Positions 12,001 to 24,300 of a stretch of 64,000 nt of DNA are shown piece by piece. The notes beneath the pieces are model-generated. The model saw nothing but the letters and a program-made list of their open reading frames with translations. It ran no database searches and was not told the DNA's origin. A program made the position numbers and the translations under genes. Positions within the stretch are counted from its first letter, which is position 1. Every line of letters begins with the position of its first letter. Origin of the DNA: Tubiluchus corallicola (Eukaryota; Priapulida; Priapulimorpha; Priapulimorphida; Tubiluchidae); contig JAQGDQ010000033.1 in assembly GCA_030141605.1 (NCBI GenBank), positions 675,214 through 739,213 of the forward strand, read 5' to 3'.

Positions 12001-15000
12001 TGTAATACGTTGTAACAAAGGAAAGAAGTTTTTTTGAGATGATACATACAGCTAGTGGCTAACCTTTTGAACATATTTCTTTGAACTGGAAGTAAATGCA
12101 TGTCTTAACATTTCTTTTACATTTATATTCTTTTTAGTTACGAAATTCAGCTGGTTGAGAGTGTCAGACGTAAAGGTCTTGGCAAATTCCTTATGCAAAT
12201 TTTAGAGCTTTTGGCATTCAGGTAAATTTGTGTAATAGATTTCCTGCATGTGCCGGATAACCAGTCACCAGAGATTTTTTCATGGTCTTGGTCTCGAATC
12301 CTGACATGGAAATTTATTCCGATTTACACACAGTGAAGTTTATTTTACCATTCATTAGGCAGAATTACCTAGTAGCATTTTGTCAGAACTCTAGTTAGCA
12401 AACTATTTGGGCAATTTCTTAAAATTTTGATTCTTTTTCATGTGGTGGGCAGGTACATAAACTTTGGTAAATAAATGGCCATTGGAACATAAACGTCTGA
12501 AACATGTATCTTGAAATTTATATTTGTGTGCTTGCAGACCAAAACCGTCCATAAGTAGGGCATAGTTAAAACTACGATATGATGCTTGAAAGTAGAATGC
12601 ATCAAAAATTCTGTCAAATGTCAATTTTTTGGTTTTTATAAAAGCAAATGCTAAATATATTGTAAATGTTAAAAAAATACTAAAAATCAAATTTTTAAGC
12701 CATGTACCCAATTTTCTGGCTAGGAACTACTATTGCAATTGTAAAAAACTTGTATTTTCAAACTCCAATAGTAGCTCGTGGAAGCAGTATTTTGCTTCGG
12801 GTTTTTTGCCAAGCCCAGATCTTCTTCAGAAAGAATCATCTATTGGATCTTATCGTAACTTCAATGTGTTCTTGCACATTTCGTAGCAACCAACATTTGT
12901 GCGGTTGCTAAGTGTTTTGCAGAAACGCGACAAAAAACAATGGGTAACTTTAACAGCAATTTTCTCAAGGTTATGTTTTTCACTGCATAGCCTGTACCTC
13001 AACTTCAACGTGGATTATCTCAACTTAGAAATAACATAGAGCAATGAACTTGGTATCAAAGTGATCCTCATGAAATGGAGATTCAGGATATATGAATAAC
13101 TAGAAAAACTTAATTGCCAACTTATGGACAAGTTTGCTGTGCAAGCACACATTTAACAACTTTTTTAGTGGCAGCAAAGGCTTGATGAGCAGAATGTAAT
13201 AAATGAAGTGAAAACTTAACTCCTGGTATGATAGCATCATTCAGCCAACTAATAAATTGTCAAAAGACATAACAAATCGATTCACATTTCAAGTTCAGGC
13301 AGCACTACTTGTGGCTTAATGTTGTCAGATTTACTGTTTTCATTGCTTTTGGGAATTCTTACTTTGTTAGTTAAACATTTACCATATAAATATATAGTTT
13401 ACCAACGTTTACAGCCTTTAAAATATTTTTCGTAAATTGTTTGGTGCCTTGTTTTTGTAAAACTATAGTTTCAACCTTGGTTTTGGTCTTGGTCTTAGTA
13501 TTGTTTTGACTGTAATAGTTTTGGTAGCGGTCTTAGTCTTGGTCTTGACAACTATGGTCTTGGGCTAATGTCTCTCAGTCATATTATTAACAATGAATTG
13601 ATACAACTTAATCAGATATAAGCTGCATGTTTTCTCAAATAAGTTGTAATTTAGTTAAACACTGTTTAGTTTTAATAGTGCATTATTGGGATGAGTCAAA
13701 CAGTTTATCTGCCAAATGCACTAGGCAAATCATAGGAAATAATGTGACAAATTTTAGTTTTTCTTATACTGGATTATTTTTGGGATATTACTAATTTTGT
13801 TCCCAAAGTCATCAGCTAAAGGTTGCGAAGTCTAAAAATTCTACATTCTTTGTGGTGTGGTGCTGCACCATCTTGCATGTTTTATATTAGAAATACGTGT
13901 ATATATGTCTGGAATATTAGACTATTTTTGTGATATTCCTAAAATATTTATTCAAAAAAGTTCGTTGAATAGGTTAGTTTGAATGTGTTCTCTGTGGTCT
14001 AGTACCAGTTTGATTATTTTACACTAGCACATTACATATGACTAATTTTTCCAAATTACAGAAAAGTTTATGTTGCTTACTTTTATAAATTTGACATTTT
14101 TAGTAGCATAATGTATTAGTAATGACATTGAAGTTTTTTATTACTGCGAAACCTGTAACAATTTTATTCTTACAAATTTTTGTTTGAAAAATAACAACTG
14201 TTGATGTTACAGAAAGAATAATAACAATAATATCAGTCTTTGAATTTTTGTAGAACTCGTATGAAGAAAGTAATATGTACAGTTTTCAATGTGAACAGCG
14301 AGTCTTCGGCATTTTTTAGAAGCTTAAGGTACAGCTAGCAAACTTTTTGCACCTAACCTGAACCAAAAGTCTACAGTTGGCTAACCCATGTGTTAGTTAA
14401 TGTATTTTTTTAAAAATTAAAATTTGAACAGTCAGAATTATTTAATTTGCAAACCATGACAGTTTATCTTTTGAAAAACTCGTTATTTTACCTGTTTCAC
14501 ATTAACTAGCACCACGGCATTATTCAAGGAGCTATCAAGTGTTGCATGGCATGCGGATGTGTCATTACCAGTTGCCGTTAATGACACAAAAAATTACTGA
14601 AGCTGAGCAATGGCTTCAAACTGCATAATGCAAGCTAACATGTTGACGCACTGGTTCTTCTTTCTGTGTCTGAATCATCGTGCTCACTTTATTCTGACTG
14701 TAAGTTACTATTACAGTAGCGCAAGTAGCTGCAGACCCACCAGCATCCGTATACTCATCTGCATACATATATTGTGCTTGATACACATTGTTTTACGCAC
14801 AATCAATAAATTAAATCCCATGGGCAGGGTGACCCTTTGCTTTTGGTGAATGGTACCGATTTGCCCATTATTTTAGGACTTGCTCTCATTATATGCAGTC
14901 AAAGAATAATCATGGGGCGGTAAAATTCCCTTATTATAAGCATAATCTCTTAATATTGGAGTTCACTGTAAACAAGGTTTAAATTTATTTTTTAAGCTTA

Positions 15001-15276
15001 AGAATTGATGAGACTTTGAAATTTATTCGTAATAACCAGAAGCTGTGTTATAACAGACCTCGTTATTGGTGGTTTATACTGTAATAATAAACAGTAATAG
15101 GTAGTCATAGTAATAAAATAAATTTTATGTTTAGATATGAAGTTGATGAAACTCAGCCAGATCCATTAATTGATGGTGAAGTTGATTATGAGATTCTTAG
15201 CAAGACTATTAACCCAACTGCATCAAAGGCATCTAATAAATCATCTCCAGCTAATGCATTTACTGCAATTTCGTAG
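6084..15276 (+). CDS. NAA40: N-alpha-acetyltransferase 40 (histone H4/H2A NatD)
   Basis: Nine coding exons: 6084-6089, 6878-6925, 7312-7362, 7541-7599, 9102-9197, 10220-10378, 12138-12221, 14254-14328, 15135-15276; 720 nt, 239 residues, close to human (237). All junctions are GT-AG and in frame. The enzyme acetylates the N-terminal Ser of histones H4 and H2A. Family marks: N-terminus MGRKSS with a following basic stretch, IECKRV, WYLIA, HFRFD and the acetyl-CoA-binding loop RRKGLG (about residues 150-155) of the GNAT fold. The first coding exon holds only ATG GGG before a gtaaga donor, chosen because it restores the conserved MGRKSS start. Introns 4 and 6 are long; intron 6 carries a dispersed repeat and intron 4 a possible SINE nearby. 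Confidence 0.95.
7690..7870 (+). mobile_element. Possible 5S-rRNA-derived SINE, copy 1
   Basis: In NAA40 intron 4. The segment 7734-7765 or so reads like the 5S rRNA internal promoter region: TTAAGCAGAGC (box-A-like), then CGTTAGTTAATGAATGGG where 5S has GGTTAGTACTTGGATGGG. It shares the variant TTAATGAATGG and a following GCTATCC with the second copy at 50.9 kb, which suggests a SINE family rather than two chance matches. Ends are not defined. Confidence 0.45.
10554..11930 (+). repeat. Dispersed repeat A, copy 1 (NAA40 intron 6)
   Basis: About 1.35 kb similar to 51252-52340 in APLF intron 7, same orientation. Shared landmarks: TTCAGTGCACTATGTGCAA (10616), a GCTTCTGACAAAGAGTGATCA-like stretch (about 10806), TTTGATTTGCGGGAGT (11561), TACAGCTATAGTTTAA (11640) and GAGATACCAGTGACGTCA (11807). 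No ORF or clear termini were seen. Likely an old mobile element; class unknown. Confidence 0.75.
13455..13567. repeat. Degenerate (GGTCTT)n-like simple repeat
   Basis: In NAA40 intron 7 the words TTGGTTTTGG, GGTCTTGGTCTTAG and GGTCTTGACA recur in a short stretch. Confidence 0.6.
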
Positions 15277-15960
15277 TATAGTGCTTCACACTCAGAGTAT
15301 AATGCCCTGTGTATAACATATTCGTTAAAGCTATGTTTCATTGGCCAATTGCAAGCTTTTAATTAGTAACATTTGACAGCATAGCATTTTCATAAAATGC
15401 AGTTCTTTTAATCTGCTTTGATTCAGTAAATCTCAAGAATTTCAAGATACCTGCAAGGTTTGAAATTTGTAACTTTTCATTTTTAATAATGGGACAGTTT
15501 TATCTTACTAGTAAAAAAATCATTATTGATTTCAACTTTTGTAATAAGATCATGCATAGCTATTTTGATAAGCTATTGTTTTTTTGTGGTGTGTTTTCTC
15601 ATGGAACTTGTTTCCATTAAAGCAGTGTCGCTTTATATGCACCGTGTAAATATGTGTAATTGTTATTAAATTTTAAGCGTAATTGATGGTACCTGACATA
15701 TTTACGAAGAAAAATATACATTTTCTCATGTGACATTGTCAAACTTTTTGAAATACAAACATCAGCAAAAATGATGAGATTTTCTAGTGGTTTTACATTG
15801 GTTTATAAAATGTTATCTCCATAAAATGATTCTAATGTTATTTTAAATAATTAGTGATTTTAATCAAACTTTGTGCCATGCGTTATGATTAGCTAGTCAA
15901 AAATGTGTAAATCTGTTGCTTCAGATATCTGTCCATTAAAATTATTACCTTTGGTTGATA

Positions 15961-15966
15961 AATAAA
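15961..15966 (+). terminator. NAA40 candidate polyadenylation signal
   Basis: AATAAA about 685 nt after the NAA40 stop codon, with a second AATAAA-like cluster about 25 nt later. No closer canonical hexamer was noticed. Confidence 0.5.
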
Positions 15967-15989
15967 ACATATCGATAATAAAATAAACT

Positions 15990-17366
15990 CTATTAAAGCA
16001 AGCGGTCCTCAGTGGTTACTGTGCTATGTTAGGTTTTTGAGCTTTACTAAACCCTCCACATGGTGGCACCCCTACTTCCAAAATGTTAGCTGTTTCGTTA
16101 TAATAGTGTAATGCCATAGGTGCAGCATACTTCTTTCACGATGACTAGAATGCCCTTACAAGTAAAATTAACATAACACTGCCAATTGAAACAATTAGCA
16201 AGACATGTGAAGAGACTGCACATTCATACAATGAATACTTTTTATGTGAAATTTCTTCGATTGCCGTGCTGATTGTCTATCACTAACTGCTGATGGCTTT
16301 TGCGGCATGATTTGGAGAGTTCAGTTAAGCCTTGAAACCTAATAAAGCATGATAAACTGATGATCGCTTGCCTTACACAGAGGTCTTTTGTGCCTGCGTG
16401 CATTTTCACTTGGTTTCAGTGGGTGTATTTATTTGCTTGCTTTTCTCTGAGCATTTTTTGCAATGCTCTACACCTGTGAGTTTTTAAATTATACTGCAAG
16501 ACTTTGTGAAAGTAATGTAACTGTTTTTTTTCTTTCTCATAATGGTAGTTCTGATTGTTGACAGTTTCACATTCTATGAAAGTATTACCCATGCAGTGAG
16601 ACATTTAGCTTTGTATAAATGCAAGTCATACAACACTTATGTACATTGAAAACATGCAGTCTCAAAATATTAGAGGTGGAATGTAAACCGGAAACATCTG
16701 GCTTCATATGCAATAAATTAAACTCTGTAGCACTTGATGACAAGCTAACTGATTGCAAGCACAGCTGTTGAGTGTAATGAATCGTGGAATACTGGTTAAG
16801 GGCTGCTTGTACAAGAGTAAGTTTGTAAACAAGTTGATTTTTCTGTGTTTATATTCATGCACTTGCCTTGCAATGCAGTGTAGTTACAGCACATATTTGG
16901 AGTAATTTGTGAGCTATGTTATGTAAACCTGTATAGAGAAATAGAACTACCGTAATTATGTTATTTGAAGATCTTTATCTAGAAAATAATTCAATGTCAG
17001 GCTTATGATAGGCACACTTTATCTGAAGCTTATTACTATCAATTATGCCAAGTGGTAATTGAATAAATTTATTATTCATTAATTTGTTGGTCGACAATGA
17101 TTTTCTGCACATATCTTACATATTAACAGTGTGAAATGCAAGATATTAGTGATGATTTTGCAAACGCACAACTTTCATTTGATCTAGAAGTTGATCTAAC
17201 AGTACATCTACTAATAATAGTTTTGCTGTGTTGCACATGTATATAGTTTGCAGACTGTTATGTTTATAGAGTTGTGCTAGCATGTTATACATATCTGTCA
17301 AGTTGTTTAATGTTAAGGTGTGGTTTGATTTAAGAATGAATATATGTAAAACACTTGCAGGACATC
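15990..17366. other. Intergenic region, no gene seen
   Basis: Gap between NAA40 and the next plus-strand gene. Reading frames here are short and unsupported. A tRNA-like phrase (CCTCAGTGGTTACTGTGCT at about 16006) could be a SINE fragment but has no convincing box B. A 5' UTR exon and promoter of the next gene should be in the right half, since the coding exon starts just after an acceptor. Confidence 0.4.
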
Positions 17367-18907
17367 ATGAGTGTTGATGATGGTGAAGCAGTTCCTGTTA
17401 ACATTGTAGATGCAGAAACATCAAAGTTACCATGCAGTAACTGTGATGCGAAAGAACTTTGCACTGATGACGATAGCAAGCTTACAAAAAGCTCTGAAAA
17501 TGGCAACCGTCGAATGGTAAGCCGAAAGGTAAGATCCTTTTTTGTTATAATAATAAATGCTGCAGTACCTATTTGCATATAGCCAGAGTGCATTTGACAG
17601 CCACCATAATTTTTAATTTGTGAACGATTACTTGTTTACTCTTGTATTTACTTGCAGTTAATAGAGTTTCACCAATCACGTGCAATGGTCACCTGTCACA
17701 TAGAAGATTGCACCTTAAATAAGGCTATTCAACTAAAGATTGCGAAAATGCCAAAATGAAAAGTCAAATACAAAGAGTTAACTCAGTAAGACTCAAGCAT
17801 CACGTGTTAAGAGTGAAACACCGTGGCTGGGTAGCATCTTAGTAGGACAGAGGGTAAAACATAGTCAAGTTTATTTGGAACTGGATGAAACAATCTCACG
17901 AAATTCACTGCAGTTTTAACCGCTTAGATCCATCGTACTTGCTGGTTGGAAGCTCGTGTGGCCAGAAAGGCAAGCCTAGTAGATCGTACGTGCGCAGTGG
18001 AAATTTTATGCTTGAAACTGATTTGCCATGAAAATAGTTGCAAGGTTAAATACTGATCTGAACGTCATTGCTTGTGATAATAGGAATATGAGATCGAAGC
18101 CTATTATTTCATGCCATACATAAATTTTGTTCTCTTTGTGTAGTTTATAATTTTCTCTAATTAAATAGATTTTTTTATGTTTGCAGTGGGACCAGAACCT
18201 GACTCGTTATCAATAGAAAACCCTCCAAGATAAGCCACTGAACTCCCTTTCCCCTGGGTTGGAAGCTAAACAACCAGAATCAGTGTGATGACTATTTCAG
18301 AGAGTATCAAAAAGGTCTAGGCCTTACTATGACAAGTATACATGTAAGACTATGTGCCTATGAACTGGACCTCACAAATCAAGACTGCCTAATGGTTTAT
18401 GATATGGGCTATACTTTATGTATGACAAGAACTACAAGACTTCATTGTATACTATCCTGTAAGCATAATTTTGCTTATCAAACTAAAAAGGAAATGGGGT
18501 TTATTATGATAAAAATAGATGGAGAAACCAACATCTTATTTAGAGGAACCAAAAATTATACTTGGTGACAGCAAAGGGTTTATTAATAAATATGTGTTTA
18601 TATTATGTTTCAGATAAGTGTAATTAGAAGAATTAGGCGAAGCGAAATGTACATGAAGAACAAAGAAGACTGCTTGCAAATACTACAGCACATTCGCTCT
18701 GATGCAGCATTCCATGGGGCAATCGAAGACATGAATGCACAACTCAGATTACTCCAGTCTAAAATTGACCGTGCAAAAGAGCTGATCAAACTTAAAGCAG
18801 AGAGGGCAAAGATGGCAAAGCGCAACCTTGAGATATTGATGGCTGCCATGTGCTTTGGAGCATTTGTGATAGGTGTTTATACTGCTATTGTACTTCTGAT
18901 GCTTTGA
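17367..18907 (+). CDS. Unidentified small coiled-coil protein with C-terminal membrane anchor
   Basis: Two coding exons, 17367-17528 and 18614-18907, join in phase 0 to give 151 residues. The first exon begins six bases after a TTGCAG acceptor, so a 5' UTR exon probably lies upstream. The N-terminal 54 residues are acidic, Ser-rich, with CSNC and a third Cys. Then a basic patch (ISVIRRIRRSE), a heptad-rich, highly charged helix (about residues 70-127: IEDMNAQLRLLQSKIDRAKE onward) and a final hydrophobic stretch of about 23 residues that ends at the stop. That is the plan of a tail-anchored protein facing the cytosol. I do not recognise the family. The intron of 1085 nt contains no supported exon. 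Confidence 0.72.
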
Positions 18908-19074
18908 TGCACCTGTCTTATGGTGTATATGGCAGAAGTTTTGAAAGATTGTGCGATGAGGTTAAAGTTCAAACCTGCGTGTAACCAAATAACACCAATA
19001 GTGATGCATCCGGACCGAGAATTTTTCTGGTAGTGACTAGTGCTGATTCGACTTATGTAATACATGTAGTGTCT

Positions 19075-19080
19075 AATAAA
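19075..19080 (+). terminator. Candidate polyadenylation signal of the tail-anchored gene
   Basis: AATAAA 168 nt after the stop codon at 18907, the first canonical hexamer downstream. Confidence 0.6.
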
Positions 19081-20195
19081 TGAAATGCAGCTGTTGTTCG
19101 AAGTATGTGAGCAAATGAATATTTTCTCTCAGAATGAACTGCCATCTGCATGTGAACACACCCTTAGATATGCACATATAAGCCTGTAATTGTCAAATGG
19201 AGGCCTGGTAAATTGTCAAATAAATGCAGGTATTAATCGCATGATACAAAAACTACCAAATATTAACTGTTAACTCAATTCCATTTGAAAGCTCCTGCAT
19301 CATGTTGTCAAAAACTGCAGTGTAGTTCTTGTAACAAAATCAGTTTTAGTAATAGAATTGACGTCTGCTAGAGGAGTGCCACCCTGAGTGGTAGTGTATT
19401 TAGGATTCTACATAGGCTCTTTTTAGTATTTACTCCAAAAGCTGGTGCTTGCAGCAGGATAATTTGTTTCCTTAAATTTTCTTTTTTTGGGCTTACATAA
19501 AATGCGCAACTAAACATAAAGAGTTTTATGCTAGATATGAAAGGGAACACAAACAATCATGTAGAATTTACTGTCATTAATAATTTTCATGAATACGGCC
19601 ATTACTATATTGTATTACCTTGAATACACAATTCAAATAAAATCAAATTCATAGTTAAAATTTTAATTTGGTAAAAAAAATTAAGTATGTATGTCATGAG
19701 AAAAAGAACAATAAAACATAACTTATATTACAAAGACAAGTACTGAAAATTTGTTTATTACCAAAATTTCAGCACTTGTTTAATTGGCCAATAAGTTTGA
19801 TTGGCAAGACAACTAGAATAGTTAAGCATAGAACTGGCATATCAACAATTTTAAAATCATATAAACAAACATAAGTACAAACCCGTTAATTTACTACCTA
19901 TGGTTAATTGGCTGGAACAAGATAAATTGTTAATTGTAAATTGTGATTCTGTAATAGCAAATTGCGTCTGTTGGTATCTAAAAATGCTTTTCACTTCAAA
20001 AAAGCAGACAGTTACTAAAACGTGTCAATGGAGGTCAATAAACAAAGCTTTTTATAATAAGTAGTGAATACAACTGGCAGAAAAATTGATGGCAAAATTA
20101 CACATTCCTAGCTTCGAGAATGACAGGAAAATTTAATGCAAGCATACGGAACATGAGCATAACTAATAGAGACTAGTGCAATGCATCTCACAAAA

Positions 20196-20245
20196 ATATG
20201 ATACACCACAATCAGTGTTAATATGATACACCACAATCAGTGTTG
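20196..20245. repeat. 25-bp unit tandemly duplicated
   Basis: The unit beginning ATATGATACACCACAATCAG occurs twice head to tail (20196-20220 and 20221-20245), differing only at the last base. Recent duplication. Confidence 0.95.
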
Positions 20246-21308
20246 ACCTATTACAATGAATACTAAAACTATACAAATGTTAAAATGTATTACTAAATTT
20301 ACTGAATCTTACATTTTCCAGGAACTTGAACCTAAAGACAAGCAATGTTTACTACAGAAAGGAGACGTATTTTCTAAATAAATTCCAATATGCAGATGAG
20401 TACTCAAACGTCTAGCAGACATAATGACAACTTCAGAGAGGTGCTGTTGCAATAATAAATGCACTTGTAGCAAAAGTGCATAAACAACGAAATAGTAAAA
20501 TAGCACTACTTTATTGGTTTCAGACAAATTTTACGTGTTTGCAACATGTATTGAAAAGTTTACAACTTGGCACAGAAAAAATTGACATTCACACAAACAC
20601 AAACCTTATCACTTAAAGGTATTTGAACCAAACGGAAAATGCACAGACTGAGATAAATTACAAACTAATTGCTGTATTAAGCAACTCCTGTAATCTAAAA
20701 TTCAACATAACATGAAATATTTAACGCAAACATGCAATATCACAGTTAAGCAAAATTTTCATATCTTTTGTAGTATCAACTAGCAAGTATAAAACCTATT
20801 TCAATGACTACCAGTATAAAATCTATTTTTCCAATGACTTGCCAAATGTTTCATCATTTTGAAAATTACTGGTGGCATAACAAATGGTCTAAGTCAAACA
20901 GTGCCAGTGTTTCTGCCAGATACAGCTTATCAATTTTGAAATATGTACATCATGGAACATACGAAAACTACATTTTATTCTTATTTGAAATTAACAACCG
21001 TCCTTTAGCAAAATGGCATAGGTCTCCCGAGGATTGCTTTTCTCCATACACAGCTAATTATTATACATGTTTATTAGTATGTCTGTGTTACAGAATATCA
21101 CTTAGAAATATTGGTCCACATACACCCACAAACCATTACTCTCAATCAAAATTAATTTGTAAAACATCTTTGTTCACAATAGTAGTAGCAATGAAAAAAG
21201 TAACAGCACAGTGGAAATGTAACATGCTTAACAAAAAAAAATGTTATTAAAAAGTGCCAAATGGTTTCACAGAGAAAAGCTATAAAACAGGGAAGAAGGC
21301 CGGTATAC

Positions 21309-21314
21309 TTTATT
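21309..21314 (-). terminator. FUT8 candidate polyadenylation signal
   Basis: Minus-strand AATAAA only 13 nt after the FUT8 stop. Use of it would give a very short 3' UTR; another minus-strand AATAAA lies at 21070-21075. Confidence 0.3.
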
Positions 21315-21327
21315 ACTTCCCCTTTTA

Positions 21328-24300
21328 CTATGAGTCATCATTATATGGAGGTATATCTACTAAAATGAATTCTTCTTCAGCTTTAAAAGAAGGGTACAGA
21401 CCACGGTCTCCGGTTCTCCTGTTTGTTCCCTTTGAGTAACCATCCCAATGATTACCTGCAATTCCCACAATATCACCCACTTCAAGGTCAATTTCATTTG
21501 GACGTTGCTTTTGATGAGGATAAATGGCACGTTGGTTATGCGCATGTTGACCACCAAAATAATAGATATCATCCAGTGATCTGAACCATGTAGATGCATC
21601 TGGATGTATGGCATTCATCATTTCATACGCAACACGGCACACCTAGAATATAGTAACTTAATAATCATAGTTTTGCAAGATTACAATGTTTAACGATTAC
21701 AGGTTATAGTTAGTCACATTTGCAACTATGTAATATAAACTGAAAATAAATATGAGAATATATATTCCCTACATATTATTTTATAATGAAAAGCAACAGA
21801 GTGTGCATATCATAAAGGCTATAATCAAATTGCACATTACGTCACAGAAGTTCCCTCCTCCCACTCCCTTAATCATACAAGTATCCGACTATTCCATCTT
21901 TAGTACATATTACGAACATGAACAGCACACATTTTCTCAGTGACTACATATTCCGTAACCTCTTTGTGCACTCTGCGTGATTTTAGGAAGCTTAGTGCGT
22001 AACATAAGCTTGGACTAATTAGACTCGTTGTTACAAGTGAAAACAGTTTCCTCAGATTGTGCCCAGGTATGCAACTTAATAATGCAAGAAGTCACAAAAT
22101 CATAGTAAACTTAACGGAAATTTTTAACAATTGCTTTATTACAATGTTTTATGAATCTGCACAACTATAATTTAAAAACAATAGGGCTTCTAAAACTCGG
22201 AGTATTCTGTTAATGGGCATGACTTCAAAACTGTTATCACTCGTTCCTGAATATAAAACGAAGATGTGAGACCAAACATTGAATACTTTGTGTGAAAATT
22301 CCACTAGTTTTTTTTTGTGGAACAGCGACAAAGAGAGAATGTTCACTGCACCATGACATAAAAAATAGCTCACTTGCCACAAGAAGTAAAACTTACGGAC
22401 CTGAGAAGAAAATGTACAAACGAGATAATCTGTCTGAGACAAAAAGTAAATATCGATTATAATGCCCCGCAAAGCAGCATCCGAGTATCGCTGACTCAAT
22501 CCTGCAGTTTGGGCTATGGTTTCATCACCCAAAAAACGATATTTGGGATACCTGCAACAACATTTGCACAGCAAAATTAATTATAGAACCCGATAAAAGT
22601 AATATACTCTTTAGAAAACTAAATCTTGGCTGCAAAATGCACATTTGCACTTTTACGATTACACTGACAAAATCAAAGACAGCGTAAAAAGGCTGTCATA
22701 AAGTTAAAATACACACCTTTTGGAGAAAACAAAAAACTTGTATTGTGTAATGATGCTACCTGACTTTTCAACTAAGGGTAACTTGTAGACACCAGTAGAC
22801 AATAACTTCAATTATTAGGTATTATTTCTTCAAGTATACAATTAGTTCAAACCATGCTTTTTATCAAATGCACTCCCATGTTGTTTAATGGTCAAAAAAG
22901 CAGGCCTATTTAGTATGTATTATCAGCAACTAGTTAACAAAAAAGCATACCTTTTTGTTGCCTCAATAATTACGCGAGGTTCATCAGTCGCAAGATAGAC
23001 CTGCCTGACCTTCACAGGATGGTTAATTTCTAGTCTCTGGTACCATTCTTCTACGTGATACATGTATTCGTCAATGGAATGCAATGCTGCTTCTGTGCCA
23101 ACTTTATCTGTTCTTCTCACATGCACACTAAAAAACAAAAAATTCCAATTGTTGCAAAGCTATTACTTAATAAAAAATATAATAAATACAATCAAACAAA
23201 ATCTGACTGGAAGAAAAGAAATTCTAGCTTACATTTTTGATTTTTAATTTAGACACAATGTGAAAAACTCCATAATTATGGTAGATATTTCCCTTTATTT
23301 TCTGCTTCACAAAATATACAGTAAAATGTGTTTCATACCCCACTATAGGAGAAAAAAATCCGATTCTTTCTCTAGTGCGCTCGATATCTTCTGCAAGCTC
23401 TGGCTGAAGACGATTAAGATATTTTACAAACTGGCCAACCCACCACACAGAAGGGTTACCATGGAAGCGTAGCAAACGTTCTGAAAGATCCTTGGGAATT
23501 GAGAGTGGCAAAGCCTCTGGCCTTGGCCGAACACTGTCTACAATAGGCAGGCTTATTACTTGTGCGTCTTTGATCCTCTCCGGTGCTGACAAATATAAAA
23601 GAGTTCAATTATTTTAGAATGCAGTTAACACTGATTAGCACACTGCATGGAATTCTGAATGGTCAAACGAATGTTTACTTAAGTAACCAAACATGTACTC
23701 TATATTGTTTAGCAAAAGGAGTGTTAGCAGCTTTTAATTTACAGAGAAATATAATTCAGAAGTTAATCACATAGGTCACACATAAGATTAGATAAAGACA
23801 AAAATCAAGCCAATATTTTAGCGCATTATATGCAATGATCAGCTATGTCTAAGTAATTAGTGTATCACAGAACTAGTTGTACTGATATATAAATCAACAA
23901 AATTTGCAAACAGAAATCTAAAATCATTGAATTGTAAATACGTTCAATAGTACTGCTTCACTCATTTTGTTAAAGGCAACTAATAGTAGATATTGTTTTT
24001 AGCAAACTGTATCCAATAATTAATATAGTAAACAATAATACTGTTAAATGTTCCATGAAGCTTGGTTGGTGCTCATAAAAAGTTATGTACATCAAAATGT
24101 GTTTTTAAAATTAATGGTTATACAACATGAATGAATGGGTTAAGCATTTCTAGTAAGATAGCACAAGGAGGTTGAGTAAACTTGTCCAATAAACACTTTG
24201 GCAGACCACTTCTCTAATCATTACTATTATAAAGGAAAAAATGAAAGTAGTAATAAATAATGAATTTTCATAGTAAGAAAACAAACAAACTGCAGGCTTT

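Larger units (their letters stand above)
19081..21327. other. Convergent intergenic region
   Basis: Between the plus-strand tail-anchored gene and the minus-strand FUT8. It holds the FUT8 3' UTR and a 25-bp tandem duplication at 20196. No supported gene. Confidence 0.45.

Noticed and set aside
15999-16085. tRNA-like SINE head
   Set aside because: A box-A-like phrase is present but no acceptable box B at the right distance.
20804-21250. 148-residue plus-strand frame downstream of FUT8
   Set aside because: No recognisable motif, low-complexity composition, no splice or start context; probably chance in the 3' UTR of FUT8 on the other strand.
22149-22574. 141-residue minus-strand frame
   Set aside because: It contains FUT8 exon 8 but continues through the splice donor into intron sequence.
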